Shown piece by piece: positions 1-6,886 of a stretch of DNA of 13,325 bases; positions within the stretch are counted from its first letter, which is position 1; every line of letters begins with the position of its first letter. A program made the translations under genes and the position numbers. Source of the stretch: Opitutia bacterium UBA6410 (GTDB lineage Bacteria > Verrucomicrobiota > Verrucomicrobiia > Opitutales > Intestinicryptomonadaceae); assembly GCA_002437405.1 (NCBI GenBank), contig DJPO01000039.1, positions 1-13,325 of the forward strand. Direction: 5' to 3'. The notes below the pieces were generated by a model. It was not told the DNA's origin and did not search any database. It worked only from the letters and a program-made list of their open reading frames with translations.

Positions 1-7
1 TCAGCGC

Positions 8-30
8 GCAAAATTGCGGAGCAATTTTGC
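8..30. repeat. Perfect 10-bp inverted repeat
   Basis: The arms GCAAAATTGC and GCAATTTTGC are exact reverse complements separated by GGA. No T-run follows on the + strand, so it is not a typical intrinsic terminator for that strand. It ends 22 bases before the preferred start of the channel gene and could be a leader hairpin, the 3' hairpin of a gene outside the window, or a short intergenic repeat. Confidence 0.6.
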
Positions 31-52
31 TGTCTACCCTGTCTATATAAAA

Positions 53-1288
53 ATGCTTAAAATTATTTCCGATTTGCTGCCCGTCGAACTCTGGGGAATA
101 GATAATAATGCCCTCTCCGCCGCCTTTCTTATTTTTCTTGTCGTATCCTCAACATACCTTCTTATGTTCCTTGTCGGCGTCCTGCTCGGACATATCGTCC
201 GCAGAATAAAAATCCGCCGTTTTGCCCGTATCGAAAATATCCTCGGCGAAAACAAAATCCCACGCCGACTCGCCGCCCTCGTCCCTCCCACCGTCTTCCT
301 TTTCGTCATTCCCGTGCTCTTTCCCGCCGAAGATGTCGGCGATACGGTTTTCGTCGCAACGGGCAAACTCCTCTGCCTGTACCTGTTCGCCGCAATTTGG
401 TATTTTTTAATCGGCGTCATCGACGTGTTCAACGACCTGCTCTCGGTGCATACGGAAAAATACGTGCGCGGGTTCGTCCAAATGCTGAAACTTGTCGTTT
501 CCGTCATCGTTGTTATTCTGGTGGTCTCGATGTTTATGGGTAAGTCGCCCGTCAAAATCCTTGCGGGATTGGGCGCGTCCGCCGCCGTTTTGATGTTTGT
601 TTTCAAGGACGCCATTCTCGGGTTTGTCGCCTCTGTCCAGCTCTCCGCAAACGATATGCTCCGCTGCGGCGACTGGATTTCAATGCCCAAGTACGGCGCG
701 GACGGCGTTGTTTTCGACATCGGGCTTACCGTCGTCAAAATCAAAAACTGGGACAATACCGTCGTCAACGTCCCGACCTACGCGCTTGTCGGGGATTCGT
801 ACCAGAATTGGCGCGGAATGCGCGAAAGCGGCGGGCGGCGCGTTCTGCGGACTCTACTGCTCGACGTCCACAGCATACGCTTTTGCGGCGATTCGGAACT
901 TGAAGAATATGCAAAAATCCCCGCGCTTGCGGAATACATTAAAGCGCGCGCGGGGAAACCGCATCCGTATTCGCGGACGACCAACGCCGCGCTGTTTCGG
1001 GCGTATTTGGAGGATTTTATGGAAAACAGTTCCGACGTAATCGGCTCTATGGTTCATTTTGCGCGCTATTTGAAATCGGACGAAAACGGACTTGCGCTCG
1101 AGCTGTATTTCTTCGCGACGCCAGACTGGATTGACTACGAACACGTGCAGTCCGAGATAACCGAATTCGCCATCGCCAGCGCGCCCCAATTCGGGCTTCG
1201 CATATTTCAGGCGGAAAGCGATATTCCCGTGCAGTCCCCGTCCGCAGCCGCCGCCCCCGCCCCGCCGATTTTGCCGCCGCAGCCCTAA
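53..1288 (+). CDS. ybdG: YbdG-type small-conductance mechanosensitive channel (MscS family)
   Basis: An inner-membrane channel of the MscS superfamily that would relieve osmotic pressure by opening under membrane tension. The 411-residue length fits the YbdG subgroup (E. coli YbdG is about 415). Several hydrophobic helices fill residues 20-165. The pore-lining helix and start of the beta domain lie at about 172-197 (GLGASAAVLMFVFKDAILGF), followed by the subgroup signatures GDWISMPKYGADG and KNWDNTVVNVPTY, then NWRGM. The tail is rich in Ala and Pro, probably disordered. The ATG at 53 is chosen over a TTG at 14, which would add a polar stretch overlapping the hairpin at 8-30. No clear Shine-Dalgarno sequence precedes it. 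The channel assignment is firm; the YbdG subgroup comes from motif recall. Confidence 0.92.
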   Translation: MLKIISDLLPVELWGIDNNALSAAFLIFLVVSSTYLLMFLVGVLLGHIVRRIKIRRFARIENILGENKIPRRLAALVPPTVFLFVIPVLFPAEDVGDTVFVATGKLLCLYLFAAIWYFLIGVIDVFNDLLSVHTEKYVRGFVQMLKLVVSVIVVILVVSMFMGKSPVKILAGLGASAAVLMFVFKDAILGFVASVQLSANDMLRCGDWISMPKYGADGVVFDIGLTVVKIKNWDNTVVNVPTYALVGDSYQNWRGMRESGGRRVLRTLLLDVHSIRFCGDSELEEYAKIPALAEYIKARAGKPHPYSRTTNAALFRAYLEDFMENSSDVIGSMVHFARYLKSDENGLALELYFFATPDWIDYEHVQSEITEFAIASAPQFGLRIFQAESDIPVQSPSAAAAPAPPILPPQP

Positions 1289-1424
1289 AGCCGCCCCGCC
1301 TCGAACACTTCGCGAAACCGCCTCCGCTTCCGCGCAACGCGCGCTCCGTGCCGCCGCCAACCCGCCGCGTCCCAAAAATTGCTTGCATAGTTCGCCCAAA
1401 TTCTTTCAATTCGGCGCGAAAATT

Positions 1425-2204
1425 ATGGGCAATTCGGACAACAAAACTTGTGTCGGCGACTTGCGGGCAATCGCGGGATTCCTCCTCGACTTTGCGGACT
1501 CGCTGATGGCGGCTGGAACGCAGACATCGCGAATAGTGCGCAACTTGGAGCGTCTTGCCAACAACTTCGGGTGTCGGGCGGACATCATCATTTTGCCGAA
1601 AACCGTCATTATGACAGTCACCGCGGGCGGGCACACGCTAACGCGCGTAAAGAAATTCTCGCCGCCGCTGCCCGACTTCACCGTGCTTTCCGAATTGCGC
1701 ATACTCTCGTGGGAGGCGTACCGCAACAAGTGGTCGCTCGCGCAGTGCCGTCGCAGGTTTGCGGAAATCAAGCGCGGCGGGCGAATCGACTGGCGGATTG
1801 TCGCGGCAATCGTGTCGGTCGGCAACGCGGCATTCTGCCAGCTTTTCGGAGGATTCTACTCCGTGCCGCTGATTTTCTTCACGACCCTCGCGGGATTCCT
1901 CACCCGCAGATTTCTCGAGCACCGCGGAGTCGGGATACTCATGCGCACGTTTGCGGCGGCGTTCGTATCGTCGATGCTGGCGGGAACGGGCGCGTGGCTT
2001 TTCGACTTCAAAACCGCAATCGCGATTTCAACGAGCGTTCTCTATCTTGTTCCGGGGGTGCCGCTGCTCAATGCGCTCATCGACATTTTCGACGGACACG
2101 TTCTCGCGGGCTTCTCGCGCTTGGCCAATGCGTCGGCAATAATTTTTGCGATGACCGTCGGGCTGCTCGTCTCGCTATGGATTTTCGGGGGGACAGTGCT
2201 ATGA
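1425..2204 (+). CDS. yjjP: Threonine/serine exporter-type membrane protein, N-terminal component (DUF1212, YjjP-like)
   Basis: The first half of a split ThrE-family exporter; the family exports threonine/serine, and the YjjP/YjjB form has been linked to organic-acid export. Residues 10-65 form the soluble helical part typical of DUF1212 (LLDFADSLMAAGTQTSRIVR). Hydrophobic helices follow at about 124-140, 143-160, 171-192, 195-212 and 235-256. The family signature LVPGVPLLNALIDIFDG is at about 208-224. The 259-residue length matches YjjP. The ATG at 1425 fits the domain start; an upstream TTG at 1383 adds 14 unconvincing residues. The stop overlaps the start of the partner gene by four bases, so the two products are almost certainly made together. 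The substrate cannot be read from the sequence. Confidence 0.88.
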   Translation: MGNSDNKTCVGDLRAIAGFLLDFADSLMAAGTQTSRIVRNLERLANNFGCRADIIILPKTVIMTVTAGGHTLTRVKKFSPPLPDFTVLSELRILSWEAYRNKWSLAQCRRRFAEIKRGGRIDWRIVAAIVSVGNAAFCQLFGGFYSVPLIFFTTLAGFLTRRFLEHRGVGILMRTFAAAFVSSMLAGTGAWLFDFKTAIAISTSVLYLVPGVPLLNALIDIFDGHVLAGFSRLANASAIIFAMTVGLLVSLWIFGGTVL

Positions 2205-2734
2205 TTTCACGGCTTTTGATTGACGCATTTTTCGCCGCGCTCGCGGGAATGGGGTTTGCGATTGCATTCAATCCGCGCATAAAACTGCTGCTGCTCGCGG
2301 GGGTTTTTGCGGGAACGGGGCACGCGCTGCGCCTCTGGCTGATGGTCGGCTGCGACGTAAACATATGTCTGGCGACGCTCGCGGGGGCGTTTGTCATCGG
2401 GCTTTTGGGATTTCTGGCTGGCCGCATAATCGGCTGCCCCGCTGAAATATTCACATTCCCCGCCGTCCTGCCGATGATTCCGGGGCTTTACGCCTACAAA
2501 ACGATTTGGTACGCGTCGAAATTCCTCGAAGAAAACGCGGCTTCGGAGCTTTCCGAAAAATACCTGCACGAGCTTTTGCACTACGGATTGCTGTCGTCGT
2601 CGGTAATGCTCGCGATTGTGCTGGGGGCGGCGATGTCGGTATTTATCGACACGCTCTCGAGCCGCATTGAGCACAGAAACGCATTCGAGACCCTGCGCAG
2701 ACACTCGCGCCGCAACAGGCTCGAATCGAAATAA
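2201..2734 (+). CDS. yjjB: Threonine/serine exporter-type membrane protein, C-terminal component (DUF3815, YjjB-like)
   Basis: The second half of the split ThrE-type exporter, 177 residues, nearly all membrane helix: about 5-24, 28-48, 55-78, 84-104 and 129-150, with a basic cytoplasmic tail. The motif FPAVLPMIPGLYAYKT (about 86-101) is the conserved segment of this half. The start is fixed by the ATGA overlap with the upstream gene and by a G-run (GGGGGG) about eight bases before the ATG. The two halves are a single protein in Corynebacterium ThrE. Transcription should stop at the hairpins just downstream. Confidence 0.88.
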   Translation: MISRLLIDAFFAALAGMGFAIAFNPRIKLLLLAGVFAGTGHALRLWLMVGCDVNICLATLAGAFVIGLLGFLAGRIIGCPAEIFTFPAVLPMIPGLYAYKTIWYASKFLEENAASELSEKYLHELLHYGLLSSSVMLAIVLGAAMSVFIDTLSSRIEHRNAFETLRRHSRRNRLESK

Positions 2735-2737
2735 AAA

Positions 2738-2781
2738 TCGGAAAAACCGAGGGGGGAGAAAAAGAAAAAAAATCTCCCCCT
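2738..2781. terminator. Bidirectional terminator between the exporter pair and ilvN
   Basis: A small hairpin (TCGG-AAAAA-CCGA, 2738-2750) is followed by a GC-rich one: GGGGGAGA (2752-2759) pairs with TCTCCCCC (2773-2780) around a purine-only loop. In the ilvN direction the second stem is followed by TCGGTTTTTCCGATTTTT, giving T-runs for reverse transcripts. The + strand has only a short TAAAAAC downstream, so termination should be better for ilvN. Confidence 0.65.
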
Positions 2782-2786
2782 AAAAA

Positions 2787-3281
2787 CTACCCGAGGTTGC
2801 CCTCGCCCGTGCGCGACAGCGCGACGTTCCCCGTACGCGCCATGTCGATAATCCCGAACGGCTCAATCATATTCATAAACGCCGCCATTTTGTTGGGATT
2901 GCCCGTGCACTGGATTATCAGGGAATCCTTGCCGACATTCACAACGCGCGCATGGAACAAGTCCGCCGTTTGGACGATTTCCGCGCGCGTCTTGTTGTCC
3001 GCCTTGACTTTTACCAATACCAACTCGCGCTCGACGAACGAACCCGGGACGGAGTATTCCTCGACATCGATGACGTTCACGAGCTTGTTGAGCTGCTTGA
3101 CGCACTGCTCGACGCTGTTGCGGTCGTCGTTGACAGTCGCGGTGATGCGCGAGTACTTGCCGCCGCCGACCGGCCCGACGTTGAGGGTTTCGATGTTAAA
3201 ACCCCTGCCGCTGAACATTCCCGCGACCCTTGCGAGGACGCCGAATTTATTTTCCACGAGTGCCGATATGGTATGTTTCAT
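2787..3281 (-). CDS. ilvN: Acetolactate synthase small (regulatory) subunit
   Basis: The regulatory subunit of acetohydroxyacid synthase, the first common enzyme of branched-chain amino acid synthesis. It binds the catalytic subunit and confers feedback control by valine. The 164 residues match the family. The N-terminal ACT domain is unmistakable (ISALVENKFGVLARVAGMFS, then GRGFNIETLNVGP), and the C-terminal domain runs from about 80 to 158 (ELVLVKVKAD, FGIIDMARTG). The ATG at 3281 gives the canonical MKHTISALVEN start; an in-frame upstream extension is rejected. The large subunit and ilvC, often adjacent, are absent: the neighbours are unrelated genes on the opposite strand, so the catalytic subunit must be encoded elsewhere. 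No leader-peptide attenuator is visible. Confidence 0.95.
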   Translation of the reverse strand: MKHTISALVENKFGVLARVAGMFSGRGFNIETLNVGPVGGGKYSRITATVNDDRNSVEQCVKQLNKLVNVIDVEEYSVPGSFVERELVLVKVKADNKTRAEIVQTADLFHARVVNVGKDSLIIQCTGNPNKMAAFMNMIEPFGIIDMARTGNVALSRTGEGNLG

Positions 3282-3355
3282 AATTCCATTACTTTGTCGG
3301 GCGACGCCGCTCTTTTCAAGAAAAAACGTTGACGCAAAAGGAACGTTGCCGAAAA

Positions 3356-3763
3356 ATGCGTGGTATGAAAAAGACATTCGCGATATTTTTGACGGCGGTA
3401 TGCACGGCATTCATCTGCGCCTGCACCACCACAACTTCCGACAGGGGCTATGCCGCCGCCAAGGCTGGCAAATACGAAATCGTATACAACTACCCCTCCG
3501 CAAACAAAAAGCTGCTCGAAGACTCAGTAGCCTGCGCGCTCTCCGCCAGAAAATGGCAGTACAAACGCACAGCCGACGGATTCGACGCCTCGATAGACAA
3601 CCGCGGAATCTGCGCGAAGGCGAAGATTTCGATAACCGAAAACGCCGTCGTGTTCGACACGCGCGGCTCGACCGCTGCGGGCGACCCGATTGTCCCGTAC
3701 AGATACGTCGATTTCCTGAACAAGACAATCGGCAAGTGCATTCTAAACGGCGGCAAACTGTAA
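3356..3763 (+). CDS. Small predicted lipoprotein of unknown function
   Basis: I do not recognise a family. The 135-residue product begins with a basic stretch (MRGMKK), a hydrophobic core and a lipobox-like ICAC, so Cys23 is the likely lipidated residue. A Thr-rich linker follows, then a compact domain of about 100 residues of apparent beta/alpha character (KYEIVYNYPSANKKLLEDSV at about 35-54). The start at 3356 has AAGGA 13 bases upstream; an ATG at 3365 (MKKTFAIF) is an equally good signal-peptide start without a ribosome site. The gene diverges from ilvN and is followed by a strong terminator, so it is probably transcribed alone. An envelope location is inferred from the signal only. Confidence 0.75.
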   Translation: MRGMKKTFAIFLTAVCTAFICACTTTTSDRGYAAAKAGKYEIVYNYPSANKKLLEDSVACALSARKWQYKRTADGFDASIDNRGICAKAKISITENAVVFDTRGSTAAGDPIVPYRYVDFLNKTIGKCILNGGKL

Positions 3764-3790
3764 TTTCCGCCGCGCAAGGCGAACCGAAAA

Positions 3791-3828
3791 AAATGGGAGA
3801 TTTCCGCGCATCGGAAAATCTCCCATTT
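3791..3828. terminator. Intrinsic terminator with long stem, usable in both directions
   Basis: AAATGGGAGA (3791-3800) pairs with TCTCCCATTT (3819-3828), and TTTCCG (3801-3806) extends the stem against CGGAAA with one bulged A, leaving a short loop. TTTTT at 3832-3836 follows on the + strand, and an A7 run (3787-3793) provides a T-run on the reverse strand. It ends the lipoprotein transcript and could also end the phage-like gene cassette arriving from the other side. Confidence 0.8.
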
Positions 3829-3857
3829 GCATTTTTACCGCCCGTCGGCACTGGTGT

Positions 3858-3882
3858 GCCCGAAAAACTTCGGGCGTTTTTT
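3858..3882 (+). terminator. Second intrinsic terminator, + strand
   Basis: GCCCGAA (3858-3864) pairs with TTCGGGC (3869-3875) around AAAC, followed by GTTTTTT. Only the + strand has the T-run. It lies between the lipoprotein terminator and the convergent holin-like gene, giving two terminators in tandem against rightward transcription entering the phage-like cassette. Confidence 0.7.
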
Positions 3883-3887
3883 GTGCG

Positions 3888-4331
3888 CTACTTCGCCGCG
3901 CTCCTGCCGAAGTAGAAGCCGACTATCGCCATGAACGCGACTTTGAATTCCGCGGGAATGTAAAAACCCTTCGCGTACTCGATTACCTGTCGGGTGTACT
4001 CGGGGATTATCCCCCAAAAGTACCCGCCGACCGTCTCGGTGCGCTCGACCGCAATCGGAATCGTCGTCCACGCGAACACGAACGGCGCGACGACAAAGCT
4101 GAATATCAGCGCGGCGATGATGAACTGGCGCACGCGCTGACCGACGCACGAACAGTCGCGGGTGGCAGCCTTGTCGGCGCTGGCGTCGGCATCCGCAGCA
4201 ACGTCGCGGAGTTTGTCGATTAGCGCGAGCTGCCGCTCGTGCGATTCCTTGCGCATCGAGGTAATCCAAGTGAGCGCGCCGCCCACTAACGCGCCCGCGC
4301 CCGTCGCGCCGAGTATTTCCATACTCTGCAT
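3888..4331 (-). CDS. Three-helix holin-like membrane protein
   Basis: A 147-residue membrane protein whose plan matches the '3TM holin' type found in phages and gene transfer agents. It has an N-terminal Gly/Ala-rich helix (about 5-22, GATGAGALVGGALTWI), a charged cytoplasmic helical stretch (HERQLALIDKLRDVAADADA), a strong helix at about 74-92 (FIIAALIFSFVVAPFVFAW) and a C-terminal helix ending FYFGRSAAK, like the FWFG-type end of that family. Holins make membrane holes that release a lysin. The start at 4331 has GGAG four bases upstream, and a second ATG at 4322 is possible. It starts one base after the stop of the 73-residue gene, so the two are co-translated. The holin role is inferred from topology and neighbours. 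Confidence 0.6.
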   Translation of the reverse strand: MQSMEILGATGAGALVGGALTWITSMRKESHERQLALIDKLRDVAADADASADKAATRDCSCVGQRVRQFIIAALIFSFVVAPFVFAWTTIPIAVERTETVGGYFWGIIPEYTRQVIEYAKGFYIPAEFKVAFMAIVGFYFGRSAAK

Positions 4332-4332
4332 A

Positions 4333-4554
4333 CTACTCCGCCTCCCCTTCGGCGGCGGACTGCTGCGCGCACCAAGTATCGGCGAGCGCCTGAACCGCCT
4401 GCGCCCCAAGTGTCGCGACCTGCGCGGCGTCAAGCTCTATGCCCGCCCCTTCGGTAATCGTGTTTCCGTCGGAATCGAGAATGTCGCCGTTCACGCGCAC
4501 GTTCGCGATTCTAAGTTTCTGGTTGTTTGTTATGTTTACGATGATTTCGTCCAT
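4333..4554 (-). CDS. Small phage-type protein of unknown function
   Basis: A 73-residue acidic protein with an apparently beta-rich N-terminal half (MDEIIVNITNNQKLRIANVR) and a helical, Ala/Gln-rich C-terminal half ending in an acidic tail (AAEGEAE). I do not recognise a family. It has the best ribosome site in the neighbourhood, AAGGAG ten bases before the ATG, located inside the end of the tail-fibre gene, and is packed between the tail-fibre stop (one base gap) and the holin-like gene (one base gap). That position suits a tail-fibre accessory or lysis accessory protein, but nothing in the sequence decides between them. Confidence 0.72.
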   Translation of the reverse strand: MDEIIVNITNNQKLRIANVRVNGDILDSDGNTITEGAGIELDAAQVATLGAQAVQALADTWCAQQSAAEGEAE

Positions 4555-4555
4555 T

Positions 4556-6823
4556 TTAATTTATGCTCCTTGTTTCGATTATTATGTTGAGATTGACCGC
4601 CGAGGGCAAAGCCGCCGTCGGCGTGAAATAGAGTCGGCTTGTTTCGGACGTCGTTATGTCGAGCTGCGCCCATGCGCCGTTTGAAACCGCGAGGGACGAC
4701 GAATACTGGGTCGCCGAAGCCGCGCCGCCGACTTTGAAATTTACGGAATCGGCACTGTCGGAGCGCACGAAAATTCTGTTAAAAGAGTTTCCCGCGAGCG
4801 CGTCGACCGCACTGTTCGCCCCGCAATATATGCCGTACGACTGCCCTGCCGGCCACGACAGCTTGTAATTCGACTGCGATGGGTTGCGCGTATCGTCAGC
4901 TGCGATGTTGCCGATAATGTTCGCGTGGTTTGCGCCTGCGGAAATGTCGCGAACCTGCGCCGAATTCAAGCGGTTTTCGAGATTCAACGCCGCGCCGTTT
5001 ACCTTGACTTTCAGCCCCTTGACTTTCGCAAAAACCGTGCCCGCGGCTATCTCCTGCTCGGCACTGCTTTTCAGGATTAAATTGTACGGCAAAATATAGA
5101 GTTTGTCCGCCTTGACAATCGACGTGAATTTGAAGTTTTTGGACTCGAGCGCTTCGCCGTGCCCGATATTTTCCGTATTGGCAATGTTGCCGTTTTTCGC
5201 CGTCCCCAACGTAAACCAACCGTAATAGCGTTGATTGACGGGATTCGCCGATATGCCCGATTGGTTGAACAATTCGGTATTGAAAAACCAGTCGTCGAAA
5301 GAAACCTCAATTTGCGCTCCTTGCGGAATCGCCGAAGAAAGCGCATAAAGGAGCGACATACTTAAGCCCTTTCCCGCCTGTTCCGCCGTAATCGTTGCAG
5401 TGTTCCCAGCTTTCCAGAGCAAATAACCGTCTTCCCAGACGGCGGAAAACGTCAAATCGCCGAGGTTGTATGTACTTTGGGTAAGGGCGGAAACGTCGGA
5501 TTCTTCGAGCGTCAGAACATCCTGTGCCATTAGATTGAGAGTCGGCGGAATTGATTTGCCCGTCTGGTAGTCCGCGAGCGAATAGAGCGCGTCGGAAGCG
5601 GAGACGTCGAAGTTGAAAAACGCAACGCGCGAGAGTCTGCCCTTTGCCGAACTGTCTTGCGCGCCCGAAACTTGCGATTTGCCGAAATAAAATCCGTAGG
5701 TCGGAATAAAATCGTTAAACAAGGCAAGACTGGTTTTTGAACCTATCAATACGCCGTCACAATATAATTTAAAAAATCCGCTGGTGTCATCTTTACCGCA
5801 AATTAACGCCCATGCGTGCGGCTTGCCGTCGGCAAAAGCAGTAGTATTTGCCTCGATAAATGCGCGCCCCGTCGTGTTTCCGCTCCAATTAAAACCGCAT
5901 TGAATTTTATTGCTCGTATTTTTTGCAAAGCCGAACCCCTTTTGCGAACTCCAAATATGAAGATTGCCGATGATGCACCAAGCCGCGGAATCAAGCTCGG
6001 CTTCGGAAACTTCGTAGGTAAACATCAAAGATTGAGCCGCGCCGAATGTCGGTTTGCAATTTGTGAAGCCGTATCCGCCGTTTAAGTACAACTGCCCGCC
6101 GTTTTGCTTGGCGCGCCGAACGTCGGACAAGCCGCTATCCGTTTCGGAAAGCGAAGTTTGGAGCGCGTATTGCGCGTGCGTGTGCGACACGTCCGCCTTC
6201 TGTGCCGCAGCCGCCGCGATTGCCGCGTTCGCCTCCGCCGCCGACATCACACCCAGATTCGTCCGCGCCTGCGCCTTGTCTGCAAGCTCGGAAAGATTGC
6301 CCGTTTTTTTCAGGAAAATGTCCGACGCTGCGCTTTCGGTCAGCGCCTTTTCCCCGACGGGGACTACGGGCGCGGGGATTGCGGTGTCGTAGGAATTTTC
6401 GACATTTATCCAGCCCTGCGCAAAAGTCGTGCGTTTGCCTGCGGGCGAAAACGCGCATATTCTGAGCCATTTTGCGCCTGCGGAAAATGCGTTTTCATCT
6501 GCGCTCAGCGCGAACGTCGCGTTATTGTCGCACGACTGCGATACGGCGCGAATGTCCGTCGAGCTCTTTTCGAAAAGCAGCGTTGCCTCGCGCGGCTCGG
6601 GGGCGTTCCGCGCGCCGATGTCGAAAATTTCGATGCGTATGCGGGCTATCTGCGCCGAGTCGACGGGGTTTTCGCCGCGCATGAGCGCGACGGCGATTTC
6701 TACGTCGTCGTGCGGCGTTAGGGATATTTCGCGCAAAGTCTGCGCGTCTTTGGGGAAATCGGGGTTCAGCGCGTCGGCGCGAACGAGGATTCTGTCTGTA
6801 ATAGAGTTGTTTGAAGTTGCCAT
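4556..6823 (-). CDS. Phage tail-fibre-like protein with LamG-like domain
   Basis: A 755-residue protein with tail-fibre architecture. Residues 1-150 form a beta-rich N-terminal region that could dock to a particle or baseplate. Residues 176-192 carry the classic fibre linker NLSELADKAQARTNLGV, followed by an Ala-rich helix and the HTHAQYAL motif (214-221). Residues about 245-410 look like a concanavalin/LamG-type carbohydrate-binding domain (WSSQKGFGFAKN, GFFKLYCDGVLIGS). The rest (410-755) is beta-rich, with a fibre-like segment near 620-650 (NRLNSAQVRDISAGANHANI). Such proteins bind host surface glycans. The ATG at 6823 has GGGAAG four bases before it. Bases 5701-6000, encoding the LamG core, are only 45% G+C by hand count, well below the surroundings. 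A surface adhesin using fibre modules is the alternative. Confidence 0.8.
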   Translation of the reverse strand: MATSNNSITDRILVRADALNPDFPKDAQTLREISLTPHDDVEIAVALMRGENPVDSAQIARIRIEIFDIGARNAPEPREATLLFEKSSTDIRAVSQSCDNNATFALSADENAFSAGAKWLRICAFSPAGKRTTFAQGWINVENSYDTAIPAPVVPVGEKALTESAASDIFLKKTGNLSELADKAQARTNLGVMSAAEANAAIAAAAAQKADVSHTHAQYALQTSLSETDSGLSDVRRAKQNGGQLYLNGGYGFTNCKPTFGAAQSLMFTYEVSEAELDSAAWCIIGNLHIWSSQKGFGFAKNTSNKIQCGFNWSGNTTGRAFIEANTTAFADGKPHAWALICGKDDTSGFFKLYCDGVLIGSKTSLALFNDFIPTYGFYFGKSQVSGAQDSSAKGRLSRVAFFNFDVSASDALYSLADYQTGKSIPPTLNLMAQDVLTLEESDVSALTQSTYNLGDLTFSAVWEDGYLLWKAGNTATITAEQAGKGLSMSLLYALSSAIPQGAQIEVSFDDWFFNTELFNQSGISANPVNQRYYGWFTLGTAKNGNIANTENIGHGEALESKNFKFTSIVKADKLYILPYNLILKSSAEQEIAAGTVFAKVKGLKVKVNGAALNLENRLNSAQVRDISAGANHANIIGNIAADDTRNPSQSNYKLSWPAGQSYGIYCGANSAVDALAGNSFNRIFVRSDSADSVNFKVGGAASATQYSSSLAVSNGAWAQLDITTSETSRLYFTPTAALPSAVNLNIIIETRSIN

Positions 6824-6827
6824 AACT

Positions 6828-6853
6828 TCCCGACAATAACGCAAAAATCGGGA
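6828..6853 (-). promoter_or_regulatory. Hairpin overlapping the tail-fibre ribosome site
   Basis: On the mRNA strand TCCCGA (6853-6848) pairs with TCGGGA (6833-6828), and the second arm contains most of the GGGAAG ribosome site of the tail-fibre gene. Folding would hide the site. The stem is only six base pairs with a 14-base loop, so the effect may be modest. Confidence 0.25.
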
Positions 6854-6886
6854 GTCGGCAAACAAACTTTGGCAACTTTGGAATAA

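Noticed and set aside
1448..2200. Upstream extension of the YjjB-like frame to a 428-residue protein
   Set aside because: The extension overlaps the YjjP-like gene out of frame and has no family features; the ATG at 2201 with the four-base overlap is the natural start.
3329..3357. Promoter TTGACG / AAAAAT before the lipoprotein gene
   Set aside because: It would start transcription at about the start codon, leaving no leader, so it is unlikely to be the working promoter.
3282..3410. N-terminal extension of ilvN by 43 residues
   Set aside because: The ACT domain begins directly at MKHTISALVEN, and the extension runs into the lipoprotein gene on the other strand.
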